Shown: positions 19,714-37,606 of the stretch, in pieces
Position numbering within the stretch: position 1 is the first letter of the stretch
How the letters are laid out: every line of letters starts with the position of its first letter
Source: Bradysia coprophila
Lineage: Eukaryota; Arthropoda; Insecta; Diptera; Sciaridae
Assembly (NCBI RefSeq): GCF_014529535.1
Contig: NW_023503375.1
Coordinates: forward strand, 3,779,620 to 3,843,619
Direction: 5' to 3'
Length of the DNA: 64,000 nt
Notes under the pieces: generated by a model
What the model was told of the DNA's origin: nothing
The model's database searches: none
The model's input: only the letters and a program-made list of their open reading frames with translations
Made by a program: the position numbers and the translations under genes

Positions 19714-21462
19714 GGTCATTTCTTCCAGTTACGAGCCCCCGCCCGCTTAGTTACAAGCACTCTATTGTCTTTTCTTTTGTTCGTTCGAAAAATTTTGAAC
19801 GAACAAAAGAAAAGACAATAGGGTGCTCGTAACTAAGCGGGGCACGGTGTGCCTGAACCAAATTTAAACAAAAAATTTTACACCTCTGATTTTTCTTCTT
19901 ATTTCTCTTTTTTGGGTCATAACAAACAACTTTTGTTCGAGGGGTAGGTTGGCGCAGCGGGCGCTTTTCGAAAAAATTGCGAAAACGTCATCTGAAGTCC
20001 ATTATTTGGCCGTTTCCAGCACTTTTAATAACTGTTGTGGGCTAAATGACTTATTATATAAATTTTGGTAAGTCATCTGATCATTGAAAGTGATCAAGAA
20101 TACTGTGAACTAGTTACAAGAACTTAATGTGCCACTAAATGTGATAATTATGACGGGATTCTTAAATATATGTGAGCAGCGCTCCAAAATTTCGGAGTAG
20201 CCGTACGTAACAGCATTGTAGGACCAATCAGAGTTTAATATGACTACAGTTTCCTAATGTTAGTATCTTTTCGATGTCTTCGAAGTATATAAAAACGATT
20301 CTCTATTTAAATTATATATTTTTCGTTACAAAAGTGTCGGCTTTGGTGATTTCGGTTTCACGGAGGTCCTCTTACTTAGCTACATTTTTTCTTTAGAGTT
20401 GCAATATTGGACACAAAGACGACTAGATAACATCACAAAATGTTTTAATATATTCGGTATGGCTAGAAGCATGTATGGCAAAAAAATGTCAATCAAATCT
20501 TCAAAAAATATAGACGGTACTAGCTTACTGATCGTCGTCGAATGTACCTAATTTTATCAAAAAAATGTATTTAAACAACTAAAAATATAATAATTTTTAT
20601 TTTTTGTCATTTCATTTTTCTTTCTTTCTTAGTCTTTCGACTATGAAAATATAAAATTAGTATAAAACTGGATTAATATGACTTATAACCTACGTTATTC
20701 CACTGTAAATAGAAAATGAGTTATATTCGATTACGTTTTTTCACTATTAGTAAGCTGGTACCGTCTATATTTTTTGAAGATTTGATTGACATTTTTTTGC
20801 CATACATGCTTCTAGCCATACCGAATATATTAAAACATTTTGTGATGTTATCTAGTCGTCTTTTTCTCCAATATTGCAACACTATAGAAAAAATGTAGCT
20901 AAGTTAAGGGACCTTCGTGAAACCGAAACCACCAAAACCGACACTTTCGTAACGAAAAATATATAATTTAAATAGAGAATCGTTTTTATATACTTCGAAG
21001 ACATCGAAAAGATACTCACATTAGGAAACTGTAGTCATATTAAATTCTGATTGGTCCTACAATGCTGTTACGTACAGCTACTCCGAAATTTTGGAGCGCT
21101 GCTCACATATATCGAAGAATCCCGTCATAATTATCACATTTAGTGGCACATTAAGTTCTTGTAACTAGTTCACAGTATTCTTGATCACTTTCAATGATCA
21201 GATGACTTACCAAAATTTATATAATAAGTCATTTAGCCCACAACAGTTATTAAAAGTGCTGGAAACGGTCAAATAATGGACTTCAGATGACGTTTTCGTA
21301 ATTTTTTCGAAAAGGGCCCGCTGCGCCAACCTACCATTCGAACAAAAGTTGTTTGTTATGACCCAAAAAAAAGAAATAAGAAGAAAAATCAGAGGTGCAA
21401 AATTTTTTGTTTAAATTTGGTTCAGGCCCACCGTGGGGGGCTCGTAACTGGAAGAAATAACC
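19714..21462. repeat. Giant inverted repeat, 1.75 kb, arms about 700-800 bp
   Basis: GGTCATTTCTTCCAGTTACG (19714) is complemented at 21443-21462 (one mismatch: TTATTTC against TCATTTC). The arms run to about 20529 and from about 20749, where AGACGGTACTAGCTTACT pairs with AGTAAGCTGGTACCGTCT. A 219-bp AT-rich spacer separates them. Mismatches are few and scattered. The left arm alone carries an extra palindromic insertion at 19741-19845. Frames such as 20716-20898 come from the repeat. No transposase or domain was recognised inside. Confidence 0.9.
19741..19845. repeat. Palindromic insertion nested in the left arm of the giant inverted repeat
   Basis: CCGCTTAGTTAC, AGCAC and CTATTGTCTTTTCTTTTGTT followed by CGTTC fold back onto their complements around a loop of about 10 bp. 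The right arm lacks it (CGAGCCCCCCACGGTG is continuous when read from the complementary strand), so the insertion is younger than the large palindrome. Confidence 0.8.
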
Positions 21463-21907
21463 TATGTTCTATTGCGAGCGCCCTTGCCTCACTCTAGAGG
21501 ACACATTTAAATTTCTGCGCTAATTTGCTAATTTAGTAGGGAAAAACTCACACTATCAAATATTACGTATTACGTATGATTAGTATAAGGTTTTAGCGAT
21601 CAAGTCAGTCAAGTAATGACTTTTTTCCCGTGGCAGCAGTAGTAAAAACCATTCATAACGCCTTTGATCAAAATGTCTTGTTGATGTGTCTTAGGAACTT
21701 GTGGCATATTTTCTTATCAATGACCATTCACGACAAAGTGCCTGGTGAAACTGTAATCCTTTCGAAAATTCAATTTAACCTAGGTCGACCAGATCTGTTC
21801 TTACGTGATATTTCTTATTTCTATGACATAACTAACAACATTTGTAAAACTCGAATATCATCTCTACAATTCGATTTTATTGTAAGTTCGGTAACCTATT
21901 TGTTCAT
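21463..21907. other. Intergenic, possible retrotransposon remainder
   Basis: A 104-codon plus frame at 21630-21944 shows no recognised domain. It abuts the retrotransposon tail and may be further decayed element sequence. Confidence 0.3.
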
Positions 21908-22195
21908 GATCAAACAAAAGTCGTTGATGTCATGGAAAGAATAGCATCTTTAAAGTGGAGCTGGGCGGGACATATTGCAAGAAGGACGGACGAACGTTGG
22001 ACCAAAAAGATCATGAACTGGAGACCACCTAAAACACGACCTAGAGGTAGACCACCAGAGAGATGGAGTAATGGTATAAAGAGAATTGCAGGCGCAAATT
22101 GGCAACAAGTGGCAACTAATCGTTCGGAATGGAAAAGAATTGGGGAGGCCTACGTCCAGCAGTGGACAGAAACAGGCTGAAAAAGAAGAAGAGGA
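21908..22195 (+). mobile_element. C-terminal fragment of an RTE-like non-LTR retrotransposon
   Basis: A frame reads DQTKVVDVMERIASLKWSWA and then GHIARRTDERWTKKI, RPRGRPPERW, IKRIAGANW, EWKRIGEAYVQQWTETG and stop. These are the hallmark carboxy-terminal motifs of a widespread class of insect endonuclease/reverse-transcriptase polyproteins: KWxWAGHxAR, RGRPPxRW, the final AYVQQW. Only the last roughly 90 residues remain. A purine-rich 3' stretch (AAAAAGAAGAAGAGGAAG) follows the stop. Confidence 0.85.
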
Positions 22196-22213
22196 AGATC
22201 ATGAGAAGGACAT

Positions 22214-22286
22214 GCAACGCACTTCAAGCATGAGTAGTACTCCAAATGAGGTACTGAAACTGGACAGTGTACCAAACAAAGTTTGA
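22214..22286. repeat. MITE-C fragment
   Basis: CAACGCACTTCAAGCATGAG followed by GTACTCC, GAGGTACTGAAACTGGACAG and ACCAAACAAAGTTT, matching the left half of 37171-37331. It sits directly after the retrotransposon tail. Confidence 0.7.
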
Positions 22287-23044
22287 AACATATTCCTATT
22301 GCCTAAAAAGCTGCCATGTGGAAATGTCATTCTTATTTTCGGATAGAACCAGCGCATCAATTATCAATAAACGCAAGAGCAACAAGCAGAACTAGGTGGC
22401 ACGATACCATTATTTACCGAATCAGTTAACACCTATATTTGATTTTCATATTAATTTCAAGGTCAAAATAATAATATTTGTTTCGCACACTTATTTCTTA
22501 GTTTTAATTAATTTACGTAAAATACTTATGATAACGCGATTGACAGTGTGTATGTTTATGATTGAAGAATGCGTAACTTCAGAAGTTTTCCTTTCATTAA
22601 AGTTATACTAATTTCTCTGATAATGATTTTTGATGATGTTCGAGACATAACTCACATAGGGCCTAGGGGACATTCAAAAAGGACGTCGGCGACTAGGGAT
22701 AGCTGAAAACCGGACAGATTCAGACAACATGGTGGGGGGGGGGGGGGTATTTGCGAATTCGAACGTCCACTTTTTAATGCATAACAAAATGGTTAAAAGT
22801 AACGTAAGTAATGACTTTATCATATGACTCTACTCAAGATGTAGGGAAATCAAATTTCCTTCAAATTTGTATGCTTTATATGTTCGAGACAGAACTCAGA
22901 TAGGGCTTAGTCCATTGGATAAAAATTCTAAAATTTGCATGGCTTATAACGACCGTTCTACTGTATATGGAATTACCCTACTGTGAAACTAGTGACCGAC
23001 AAATATTATCCCCTTCAACATCTTTTGAGATCGAAGTACTAGAT
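22287..23044. other. Intergenic with a poly-G tract
   Basis: A run of 14 G lies at about 22734-22747. Two loosely similar phrases (CTCACATAGGGCCTAG and CTCAGATAGGGCTTAG, about 230 bp apart) flank it. No gene recognised. Confidence 0.4.
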
Positions 23045-23566
23045 TTAAATGATATATGCTATGAAAGAAACCGAGCTATATTTCGTTACAAAATAGACAA
23101 TATACACCAGATCTATCTTCGGCAGGATTCTTCTTCTAGCGCTAAAAACAACAGTCGTAGAAAAAATGTTTTCGTGTCGGTTAGTGTAATATAATGGACA
23201 TAGAATTGAAAAGGGACTGGATCTATATGTGGATTTAAGTGAAATTCGGGGAATTTTATTAAGAAAAGAAAAACCTTTCTTAGCCAGTGTTGTTAATAAA
23301 TCGTCGACAATCTTGCAATTTATTTGAGTTTGTCGCGACTCTACTCTAAATAAAAAGTTAGAAAGCGCAGATGAGATGATTCCGGCTCCCTGTATAAATT
23401 TTGTATTGACACATTCATATTCATTTTCAATTAGCAGATTAATGTAAATGTTGGACGCTAATTCCATATTCAAAACACGACAGTCACTTATTTTTGTTCT
23501 ATTACAGACCTTGCTCGTTTCTTTATTTAATGACAAACTCCTTAGGCATGTACATGTTTTGATCAA
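23045..23566 (-). CDS. Unrecognised 173-codon frame, doubtful
   Basis: This is the longest frame in the window not tied to a known family or repeat. The translation contains a helical-looking middle (ELASNIYINLLIENEYECV, then LSNFLFRV and IVDDLLTTLAKKGFSFLNKI) and a C-terminal half rich in Ser, Arg and aromatic residues. There is no signal peptide, no clear domain and no promoter or splice context. A chance frame or part of a decayed gene is as likely as a real gene. Confidence 0.2.
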   Translation of the reverse strand: MIKTCTCLRSLSLNKETSKVCNRTKISDCRVLNMELASNIYINLLIENEYECVNTKFIQGAGIISSALSNFLFRVESRQTQINCKIVDDLLTTLAKKGFSFLNKIPRISLKSTYRSSPFSILCPLYYTNRHENIFSTTVVFSARRRILPKIDLVYIVYFVTKYSSVSFIAYII

Positions 23567-25643
23567 TCACATACTTTATACACACTAACTCATAGTCCTA
23601 GGATATCTATAAGTTGGATATAGAACTGGGACAGACAGATAGTTAATACACTTGCTACTGGTGCAGAAACCGACACTTTTTGAATAGTATCCAATAAAAA
23701 CATAAGATAAAGAGTGTCTGTGTCACACTGATACGTTTTATGTACGCACGTAGATGAACGTAGCAAAGACGTTCTATTACTTCCGTTGTACATAGAGTGT
23801 GTGTTTAACCTGGTTTAGTTAATTGAAATGAAGTAAAAACTGCAATCTCAAAGGAACTTCAATAATCAACATGCCGTAAGCGAAAACCTAATGTGTTTGC
23901 TTACATTCGCTAATGAAGAAACGATGAACCTAGCAATTAGCGCCTCAAGTAGTGGCGCTCAACGTTCATTAACATATGACACTAAATTTCCTTTTGTATT
24001 GCACTTACGATTTCAATAGAATTAATGAAATGTGCGGTATAAATATAAAAGCTCGAACATTGAAGAGTTAGGAATTAAACTGCAATTGAATCGCCAATTA
24101 ATAGAGTGTATGCAGGGGGCGTTTTCTGTTTTTAAATTTTTATGGTATTCACTCACGTACAACTAAGGATGTAACGTAATGCGTATACCTACAACCGACA
24201 ATAAAAGTTGGTAGAAACCAAGAAAAGAATTTTAGTCTTGGCCAATCTCAACCGATTTTCGCATTTTTAATTTATTTGTAGAAAACAAATGAAGTTCGAA
24301 AAGCATTCATTCTGTGACTATGACTAGACATATTTACGCTGATAATATATACTTATCATATCGCTAGCCAGGCATGTAATGTATGATATTGAACGGCGGA
24401 GACTGGGTACATCAAGGGCATACAATATTACAGAGATTTGGTTGTTGTTTTGTGCAAAAGTTGCAATCTGAAATTGTCATTTTGGTAGTGACTATGTTCC
24501 ACTTTATATTTTATCGTCGGCCAACAGATCCCCATGTCGTCTCGAGGTAACATCACCTGGGAAAACCTATTTAACCTGCGATGGCTGTAGTTTACATAAT
24601 AAATTCATTTGTTCGACCTTTGAAGGTCGTCCTCCGTTCAAAATTTCTTTTGACTATGGTTCCGTTCTGTGCTATATTGCATACGAACCAAGAAAACCAG
24701 TGCCGCCTTTTCCATATGGGCCAAATGGGCAAATGCCCGTGGCGCCTGAAGTGGAGCAGAAGTAAATGGCGCCCGAGGTCCTTAAAAAAATTTTGCTTCA
24801 CTAAATTGGCGCCTATTTTTTCAATTGCCCGATGGCGCCCAAAAGCTAAAAGCGGCACTGAAGAAAACTGTATAGCACTTACATTAGAAGGTCTGGTTTA
24901 ATTAGTATTCAACTACGCACGGGCTTCATTCGATCCACATACACGACGACAATGCATGATACATTCTATAATGACAACTTCGTAGAGGGCTTTATGTAGC
25001 CAGCCGTCTTTACAAATTACAAATGACCGTATCAGCGATATTTATCGCAATACTTACCTAATTGCATCATATACAAACACACACGCACGTTGATATCTAT
25101 CCAGTCTATCGCACATTTAGTATATATCGTTCATTCATATCTAAGTGCATGAATGTTGCTTCAATAAATAATGAGTGTAATGCTATGTAGATTACAATGG
25201 GAGCTTTAGTTTTGTGTTGGACATACGTGCGCGCGTCTCTTACCTTCAAATATTTATTTCAATTCTTTACAGTCAAACGAAATTATAGAAGGAAGACACT
25301 CAATACGTTCGGCGGTTGCTTTTATTATTTTGAACAATTAGCATTTTAATGTTAAAACAAAATTTCCAACATTATACGTCGAACAAAAACCATTAACTTC
25401 AATCATTTATACGTACAAGTGGAGTACCTTTGATTACGTGAGACGTGAATCTACAAAAAACAAAAACTGCTCAGCAATACACTTTTGTTACGTGACCTTT
25501 GCCCCAGATAATTATACCTCGCGTTTTCAGAAAAATAAAAATCGAACGACAAAAAAAAACCACTAAGCTCAACTGTGTACCTTTCTGACTCATTTAGTTG
25601 ATTGAGATCCGTCAAACTGTGTGAACTAAAGACAACGTTCAAC
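23567..25643. other. Upstream region of the esterase gene
   Basis: Mostly AT-rich sequence. The opposing frames at 24581-24901 fall in a segment with recurring GGCGCC/TGGCGCC words and look repeat-derived rather than coding. No clear core promoter could be fixed for the esterase. Confidence 0.35.
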
Positions 25644-33027
<7,384 letters not shown>

Positions 33028-34030
33028 ATGTTAAGTGTTAAGACTTTGTGATGTTAGTTTTGTAGGTACATTTCTGTTGTGTTGGATTGTCACTGCAGGT
33101 AGAAAGAAAAAATTGATTTTGAATCTCACTAATTGAAAATTTTGTTTTTTTTTCGTGTTGGGGTTCTGCCGTGTTAAGACAAAACAGCATGTCACATAAC
33201 GTTGTCAGGTTTGGCGACCTTTTGTGGGCTTTATACTGCTTTTGGATTTCACTGAAAAACGGCCCCATTTCGTTCGACACATTTTGATTTTGCGCTAACC
33301 CAAAAAGCGGTCGACTTTCGTTTTTTTTTTTGTCACTCCTAGATTACCCAAAAACATCGAACAAAGTGCTTTTTGGACCACCCTAACCAGCATCCTAACT
33401 GAAATAATGAACATTAAAATTATCAATAAGAATAGACCAACTAAAGTCTGACCGTGACCAAATACCAAATTACCAAATACATGAGCTATAAATAGCAGGA
33501 AGAATAGTTTCATCAGTCGATATATAGATGTTGAACAGTAAACATCTCCACCATCTCCAAGAGCTTTATGTATATGTATCCACAAACCGTTGCCAGATCG
33601 TAACAGAAAAAAATCTTGGATTCATTTCCATATCGTATAAAATCTGACGTTCCCTTTTCAAATAATTTTCCTTAGCTCACTGTCTCTACTAAAAGAGCAT
33701 ACGCATCATCCATTTTAGTCAAAACATTATTTGTTTCTAGTTAAATGCGGTGAATAATCAAAAAAATGTTTAAAATTTCCAATTTTCTACAAGTGACGTT
33801 ATGCCTTACGTTACGCACTTGCTGATTTCGGTAGATTTGATTAAACTTAAATGAAAAATGTGTTCGTCTAATGGGGAAATAAGTGAAATCGTCTTTTCCT
33901 CCGATTTGTATGGATACACCATACGTGGTGTATACGTTCAAATGGTATTTTTACCTTAAGAATTAAACAAATGAAAATCTAGATTTTCATTTTCTGCTGT
34001 ACTCGCTCGCACCCTGCAATTAACTAAAAC
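33028..34030. other. Esterase 3' region
   Basis: Contains a T-rich stretch and the small minus-strand frame at 33295-33513. No AATAAA was identified near the stop codon. Confidence 0.35.
33295..33513 (-). CDS. Small hydrophobic protein, speculative
   Basis: From the internal ATG at 33513 this minus frame encodes about 72 residues: a hydrophobic start (MKLFFLLFIAHVFGNLV), a second hydrophobic stretch (TLVGLFLLIILMFIISV) and a basic tail. It could be a two-pass or secreted micro-protein, convergent with the esterase. AT-rich DNA readily yields such frames by chance, and no homologue is recognised. Confidence 0.2.
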   Translation of the reverse strand: MKLFFLLFIAHVFGNLVFGHGQTLVGLFLLIILMFIISVRMLVRVVQKALCSMFLGNLGVTKKKTKVDRFLG

Positions 34031-34232
34031 CACGACAGAGTAAAGTTAACCAGGCAGGAGCGCTTGTTTGACTAGGGACCTGAATAATCTAGTAGCCCTT
34101 GATATTTTGCGAATAAAATTTTTCAATTTATGTCAGTGTTCATTTGAATTCATTTTCATCCCATGTATTAGGTCCCTTATTTGACGTTTCGAAAATAAAC
34201 CGCTCCTGCCTGGTTTATTTTACTCTGCCGTG
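34031..34232. repeat. MITE-A copy 4
   Basis: CACGACAGAGTAAAGTTAAC to TTTTACTCTGCCGTG. Flanked by ACTAAAAC and CTAAAACA, sharing CTAAAAC. Confidence 0.88.
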
Positions 34233-35909
34233 CTAAAACAGATTATCTAGATTCTCATTTGTTATACTGAATTTCTGTCTTGCTGGGACATTTTTGGTTG
34301 AAGAGTGTGGGGAGATTGTATTTCGAGCTGAACGCCTCAACAAAAATCCGCTGCAAGTAACATCAAGTATAATACCCATTCTTGAATAGAAGAAACTTGG
34401 CGGCCTTAGATGTTTTTGCTCAGATACAACTTTTCATCGATCTTTTTGATGAGGCGCCAATCCACCCACCGTTTGTTCATGGTTTGTGATTTTGGTCAAA
34501 AATGTTGTGATGAGAAAATTAAATTTTCAGTTAATCTGAAAATATTCATGTATTCCGCAAAGTATTAGCTTCAATAAACAATTTTCAATAAAATTCAAGG
34601 CTTTTAAGCACTTCATCAGTCGTAAAAGTAAACACTTTTCCACATACTTTTCAGTTCACAGAACACAAAATCCAAACTTTTTTTTATGAAAACAATAAAA
34701 AATGCGAACAACAACAAAAAAAAAATTATGGAGGAAGCTGAATAACCACAGCGTGTATATATCATAAAATCAAAACATAAATATGATTTTCCACGAGAAA
34801 AAGAACCCAACAACAACAACAACTTTGAAGCAGCAACAATCGATTGCTCAACCCCACATGTTCTCAATTTCAAATCATTGTCCCCCGTAATATATCCGAT
34901 CATAACATTGTAATCCCTCTATTGTGACAAGTATATCCAAATCCAATCCGAACAATTCCCACTCACATATTACACAACACAAACTCCGGGCTCCTCTCGC
35001 ATATCTTTTTCATTGTGTGTTACACATGTACCAGTACAAGAACAAAACACATATTGGGTATACCGTCACGTAGACAAAAAGCTGAAAAGTACAACAATTC
35101 GATTTAAAGTTTACATAAGTTAAGCAGCCTTGTTAGATGGAGAGTATAACATGAAGAAGAAGCAGAAGAAGAAAAAAAAGTAGAAAGAAAGAAGGATGTT
35201 AAATGGGAAAGAGGACAGACACAAATATCTGGATACGGATGAACTTGTACAATTTTACTTAAATTTGGAAAAGTTAAGTGAGAAAAAAAAATGAAAACTT
35301 TTGCGTATATTGGTTGGAATGTAGTACCTACTTTCTCATACATATTTGATGTTCCGGAAAGCTTTCCCAAGAATAAATCTTCGTGGAGAATGTTTCGCTT
35401 TTTCTGTGTGACTCTTCGTGCACTATATAGCGTATAAGTCGGTCAGTAATGACAGACGTAACGTGCTTTCACTAACTTAAATATAATTTTGGGTGTTATC
35501 TTATTGACGTTACTGAGTCTTGGATACCTTGAAGGTGCGTTGGTATGAATGTGTGGGTATTGTTACTTTCGTGTATGTCATCTGATATCGACAGCAGCGA
35601 ATAAATATGTGTTTCTTGTTAATGTGATCGTAAAGAGCCTTATGAAGTACTAGATTTAGCATCAATTTTTTTTCGCAAATTTAGATGAAACACGCAATAA
35701 TTGATGATATGATGGCCGTCTGTGTAAGGTTTATAGTAGACCTATTGAATTCTTCAAGATTCAGAGCAAAATTCTCATTAAAAAATTAAAGAAATGCAAA
35801 ATTCCAATTGCTGCAAAACACCAAGTGCGGGCCTTTATCTTATCTTTTTATTGCCCACAATTAATATACCACCAGATATGACAGCATTCAAAGAAATTCA
35901 ATTTTCGTC
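34233..35909. other. Intergenic with microsatellites
   Basis: CAACAACAACAACAAC near 34808 and an AAGAAGAAGC/AGAAGAAG stretch near 35154. It may contain the promoter and first exon of the downstream group-7-like gene, which I could not fix. Confidence 0.4.
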
Positions 35910-35913
35910 GTGT

Positions 35914-36876
35914 TAGTCGTATTAAAAACGCTGAGCGAATCGATAGCAGAATACGAACCTAAGATGACTAGCACGGGCATTGATTTCAGCAAACTGAAAG
36001 ATGGTATCATCGACGCAGGCACAGACCTAGTATCGAAGGTGATTGTCTCAGATTTGTTCGCTGGAAATCATTATACGAAACTTCAGATTTCAATTCAGAT
36101 AATCAAAGACAAAACTGATGGTGCTGTGACTATACAATCGATCGTAAATGGTCAAATTAAAGTCGATGCTAACGAGTACATTGACAAGGCTGTTTCTCTC
36201 CTGAACAATCAACTAGAAAGCAATAATTTGGATACGTCCGAACTTCCAGATGTGAGCGTTGATTTTGAGCATAATATTGCATGTGGAATTATTATACCTG
36301 GAACCGCAAACATACAGGATGGAAGTATCAATGGATTAGCTAATTTTTGTCGAACTGGCGATTCGGAGCTGAAAATTGATGTTAGATCTGCCAAATCTGC
36401 CACTTTAACAAATTTTATTCCAATAAAATTTAATTATTCCAGGCATTAGGCAGTCCCATCATTTCGACCCGTGCTCGGATTGGAATACGCAACACCAATG
36501 TCGTATACTCAGGAAAGGTCACGTTAATATGTTTCGGTCCCCAAATCAAAATCATGGGCACACTGACCGATATTTCGCTTGATATTGATCTTGTAGTGGA
36601 ACGTAATTTGGTTGTGACGGTGAATAAGTTTAACGTGTCCAGTGACGGTGATTTAAAGTTAGAATTTCAGAATCTTGAAAACTTTGACCACCTATCCGAA
36701 AAGGTAGATTCGGTTTTTGTGTGAATGCGGTGGAATATTGCTAACAAATCAATTTCTACTTTTAGATCTCAGAAGAGTTAAAAACTAGCATTAAGAAGAC
36801 AGTGCTGGGATACTTGGAAAAGTCAGTGAAAGAACGAATAGACACTATTCTGTCGTCACTGCCGCTAGTAAAATGA
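35914..36876 (+). CDS. Group-7-allergen-like lipid-binding protein, 5' incomplete
   Basis: Resembles the group 7 mite allergen family (Der p 7, Grp7_allergen), secreted proteins with a JHBP/BPI-type fold that bind lipids or small hydrophobic ligands. Exons: about 35914-36380, 36443-36703, 36766-36876 (TGA), with GT-AG introns of 62 bp in phase 0. About 275-280 residues are visible. Family-like features: YIDKAVSLLNNQLES, LPDVSVDFEH, then alternating strand-rich segments (NVVYSGKVTLICFG, GTLTDISLDIDLVV, VVTVNKFNVSSDGDLKLEF) and an amphipathic C-terminal helix (LKTSIKKTVLGYLEKSVKER). No in-frame ATG precedes the hydrophobic start VVLVVL near 35905-35925; the first ATG is 35964, so a signal-peptide exon probably lies upstream. 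An AATAAA follows the stop. Confidence 0.78.
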
Positions 36877-36894
36877 AATTTGGGAAATTTTTAC

Positions 36895-36900
36895 AATAAA
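36895..36900 (+). terminator. Polyadenylation signal AATAAA
   Basis: It lies 18 bp after the stop codon of the group-7-like gene and supports the 3' end of that model. Confidence 0.6.
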
Positions 36901-37170
36901 ATTCTTCACAACCAAACAGACTTTGAATTGCGGTGACTCACAATTGTCTACTATAAATTTGATGATGGGTGTGCCCAAATTTACAGTTTAATTGCTGATA
37001 GAAAATAAAATTCGCTTACCTCACATCCATTCTGCTTCGATACACTGCTGACATTTCATTTTTCTTTCTCACTCCGAAGTTCAAATTATATTTCCCATTT
37101 TCTGATGTTTTAAAATTTTTATTTTTAACAAGATACTACAGCGGGTTATCAATGACACACTGATGAGTAT

Positions 37171-37331
37171 CAACGCACTTCAGCAAAAGTGGTACTCTAA
37201 ATAGGGTACTGAAACTTGACAGTGCTCCATACAAAATTTTACACTGTCAAAAGAGTGGGGATAAAATTTCACACAAAATAGTACTATATTTGTCAGGTGT
37301 CAATCGAAGCACATTTGCTTGGAGTGCGTTG
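37171..37331. repeat. MITE-C copy, complete
   Basis: CAACGCACTTCAG to GGAGTGCGTTG, with GTACTCTAAATAGGGTACTG, ACTTGACAGTG and TTTGTCAGGTGTCAA inside. TGAGTAT is present on both flanks, a target duplication of about 7-8 bp. Confidence 0.85.
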
Positions 37332-37606
37332 TGAGTATCCATAAAAATGTCAGTAAATAAGTAAGTAATAGGCGAGTGCCTCACGTAACTTTGAGTTCTT
37401 GGTATGACCAAGGTTTCAAATCTATGCCAAAGTACCAAGGCTTGAAATCTGTCGTACTGAAAGGGTCCTAACGAGGGAGGGCAGGATTAGTCATACATCG
37501 TAAAGCTTCCAAATGAATGTCAAAATGAAGGCATTTGACAGAAAAGCCCGTCGTGCCCGACGATAGTTGAAAATCGGATTAATTCGTTGTCTGGCACGAT
37601 CGGCTT

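Noticed and set aside
19928-19946. tRNA A-box like word TTGGCGCAGCGGGCGC in the giant palindrome
   Set aside because: There is no B-box at the right distance; the same word occurs in the right arm simply as the complement.
24581-24901. Opposing frames of 106 and 88 codons
   Set aside because: They overlap on opposite strands, contain repeated GGCGCC words, and match no family I recognise.
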